Made by a program: the position numbers and the translations under genes
Assembly: GCA_937967875.1 (NCBI GenBank)
Contig: CALBTQ010000158.1
Location: 1 to 8,401, forward strand
Source of the DNA: an uncultured Pseudomonadota bacterium
GTDB taxonomy: Bacteria > Lernaellota > Lernaellaia > Lernaellales > Lernaellaceae
DNA: 8,401 nt
Direction of reading: 5' to 3'
Shown here: positions 6,886 through 8,401 of the stretch, piece after piece
Position numbering within the stretch: the first letter of the stretch is position 1
Layout of the letters: each line of letters starts with the position of its first letter
Notes under the pieces: generated by a model
Database searches by the model: none
What the model was told of the DNA's origin: nothing
The model's input: only the letters and a program-made list of their open reading frames with translations

Positions 6886-6913
6886 AGTGTATCAGTTCGC
6901 TGCGCCGATTCAA
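6886..6913 (-). promoter_or_regulatory. Possible promoter for the two porin genes
   Basis: On the minus strand TTGAAT (6908-6913) and TACACT (6886-6891) are separated by 16 bases. TG precedes the -10 by one base (TGATACACT), as in extended -10 promoters. Each hexamer matches 4 of 6 consensus positions. It lies just after the stop of the RND gene and would start transcription near 6879, about 30 bases before the AGGAG. The porins could therefore have their own promoter in addition to read-through from the RND gene. Consensus match only. Confidence 0.3.
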
Positions 6914-6917
6914 AGGT

Positions 6918-8356
6918 TCATTTACTCGTTCGCCAACCCACATGAAACGTTTTGACCAGGAATGGCAGGACGATCAGGTCGGCGATCAACGCCGCGAGCA
7001 TCGTCACGGCGGTCAGCAAGCCGAAATATCGATTCGGGCGGAAACTGGAAAAAATAATCACCGCGTATCCGGCGGCGATGATCAACGAGGTGAAAACGAT
7101 CGCGCGCCCGCTGCTGAGCATCGTGCGATGAATGGCCGAATCGACTTCGCCGTCGAGACGGATTTCACGACGGTAGCGCGTCAGGAAGTGGATCGTGTCG
7201 TCCACCGCAATACCCAGCGCAATGCAGGAGATCATCACCGTCGCCACGTTCAGCGAGATGTTCAGCCAGCCCATGATGCCCAGCGTCATCAGAATCGGCA
7301 GCAGGTTGGGGATCATCGCCAGCAGGCCGATGCGCAGCGAGCGCAAATGCAGGATGATCATCAACGCGATAATCGCGAAAGAGAAAAACAGTGAACGCAA
7401 TTGACTGTTCACCAGCGCATGCACCGTGGTCGCGTAGAGTTTGATCACGCCGGTGGTCGTCAGATGCAAACGCGGATCGAGATTTTGCGCGGCGAATGTT
7501 TCCACGCGGTCGAGCAAGGCGAGATGCTCGGCGCTGCTCATCGAATGAATGCGGGCGCTCACCCGCGCGCCGGAAAAATCGAAGGAGACGAACGAATCCA
7601 GGAAATCGGCCTTGCCGGTCATCGACAACAAAAGCAGGTATTGCGCTACTGTCGGTCGATCGGCGGGTAGCGCATAGAAATCGTCGTTGCCCTCGTGCAT
7701 CACTTTGTTCGTTTCCTTGATGAATTCAGTCAGCGAATGCGCTGTATCCACGCCGGGCAGCGAACGCAGAAAAGTCTGCAATTCATCCAGTTCCCCCAGC
7801 GCCCACGGCTCCTGAAATACCTCCGGAACGCCTTCCACCGCCAGTTCCAACGTACTGAAGCCGGCCATGTGATCCTGGATGAAATTCAGCCCGTCGATCG
7901 ACGGCGCGTTGCGGGGGATGAACTTGGAGATCTGCGTTTCGATGTTCAGCCGTGTGATGCCGATGATCGATGCAATCGTCAGCAGCGCGACCAGCAAGGG
8001 AATGCACCGGCGGTCGCGATGGACGAACCGCTCGATGCGCAGCAGCGCGCGGGCGGTCATGGATTGCTCGTAGCCTTGCCAGCGTTTCGTTTTCGGCAGC
8101 GGCAACAGGGAAAGCACGATCGGTGTGATCGTCATCCCCAACAGGTAAGCGATCATGATGCCCAGCGCGCTGTAAATGCCGAACTCGCGGATGCTGCGCA
8201 AATCAGCGACCAGCAGCGAGGCGAAGCCGACCGCCGTGGTGATCGAAGTGAGAAAACAGGCGCTGATCATGTGTTCCATCGTCGCCAGAATCACCTGCCG
8301 TCGATCGTCGCTCTGCGCCGCCTCCTCGTAGTAGTGGTTGATGATGTGGATCACGT
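6918..8356 (-). CDS. Partial RND-superfamily transporter (MMPL/COG1033-type), C-terminal part
   Basis: About 478 native residues remain, ending at TGA (6918-6920); the N-terminal part is lost at the contig end. The fragment opens with VIHIINHYYEE, the end of the fourth transmembrane helix of the first half. Two helices follow (about fragment residues 31-50 and 58-84), and a linker leads into the second half at about 117-136. Next comes a soluble periplasmic loop of about 190 residues and then five more helices. The repeated TM4 motif appears as ALGIAVDDTIHFLTRYRRE, with paired Asp of VDDTIH at 7188-7205, the proton-relay position typical of this class. RND proteins of this class use the proton gradient to move lipids or other hydrophobic compounds; no substrate can be assigned. 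Two FadL-like outer-membrane proteins follow on the same strand, consistent with a trans-envelope route. Apparent residues upstream of fragment residue 1 are encoded by adapter and are not real. Confidence 0.9.
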
Positions 8357-8401
8357 AGATCGGAAGAGCACACGTCTGAACTCCAGTCACCGAATACGAT
8401 C
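8357..8401 (+). other. Illumina TruSeq adapter plus index (sequencing artefact)
   Basis: Bases 8357-8390 match the 34-base TruSeq read-1 3' adapter, beginning AGATCGGAAGAGC and ending CTCCAGTCAC. Bases 8391-8398 (CGAATACG) have the position and length of an 8-base sample index. ATC at 8399-8401 starts the constant sequence that follows the index. The A at 8357 is normally the A-tail added to the library insert, so genomic sequence ends at 8356. Nothing here is biological. Confidence 0.97.

Overview
This is one end of a contig from a GC-rich, diderm (Gram-negative-type) bacterium. The evidence for an outer membrane is two FadL/OMPP1-like beta-barrel proteins with signal peptides and a lipoprotein with a clear lipobox. 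The very Asp-rich tether after the lipidated cysteine is a style I associate with uncultured deltaproteobacteria-like lineages (Myxococcota/Lernaellota-type genomes). That taxonomic guess is weak. The last 45 bases (8357-8401) are not genomic: they are an Illumina TruSeq adapter with an index, so the assembly was not fully adapter-trimmed.

Layout from left to right. (1) 3-578 (+): C-terminal part of an unrecognised protein with one textbook EF-hand calcium-binding loop at its visible start, followed by a strong rho-independent terminator (594-630). (2) 629-2080 (-): a complete adenylate-forming enzyme of the phenylacetate-CoA ligase (PaaK/CapK) family, convergent with gene 1. (3) 2081-2334: a divergent intergenic region with a good extended -10 promoter facing right. 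(4) 2335-4167 (+): a 610-residue lipoprotein of unknown function with a poly-Asp stalk. (5) 4164-5474 (-) and 5478-6803 (-): two tandem, diverged FadL/OMPP1-like outer-membrane proteins separated by 3 bp. Gene 4 and the first of these converge and overlap by 4 bp at their stop codons. (6) 6918-8356 (-): the C-terminal two thirds of an RND-superfamily (MMPL/COG1033-type) inner-membrane transporter, cut off by the contig end and adapter.

The right half (RND transporter followed by two FadL-like porins, all on the minus strand) reads as one locus that could move a hydrophobic substrate across both membranes. The left half is a set of unrelated single genes, as far as this window shows. I found no RNA genes, mobile elements, CRISPR arrays or toxin-antitoxin pairs, and no convincing new biological system. 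The points most worth attention are the adapter artefact and the false N-terminus it creates, the unusual start region of the second porin gene, the RND/double-porin arrangement, and the uncharacterised Asp-stalk lipoprotein.
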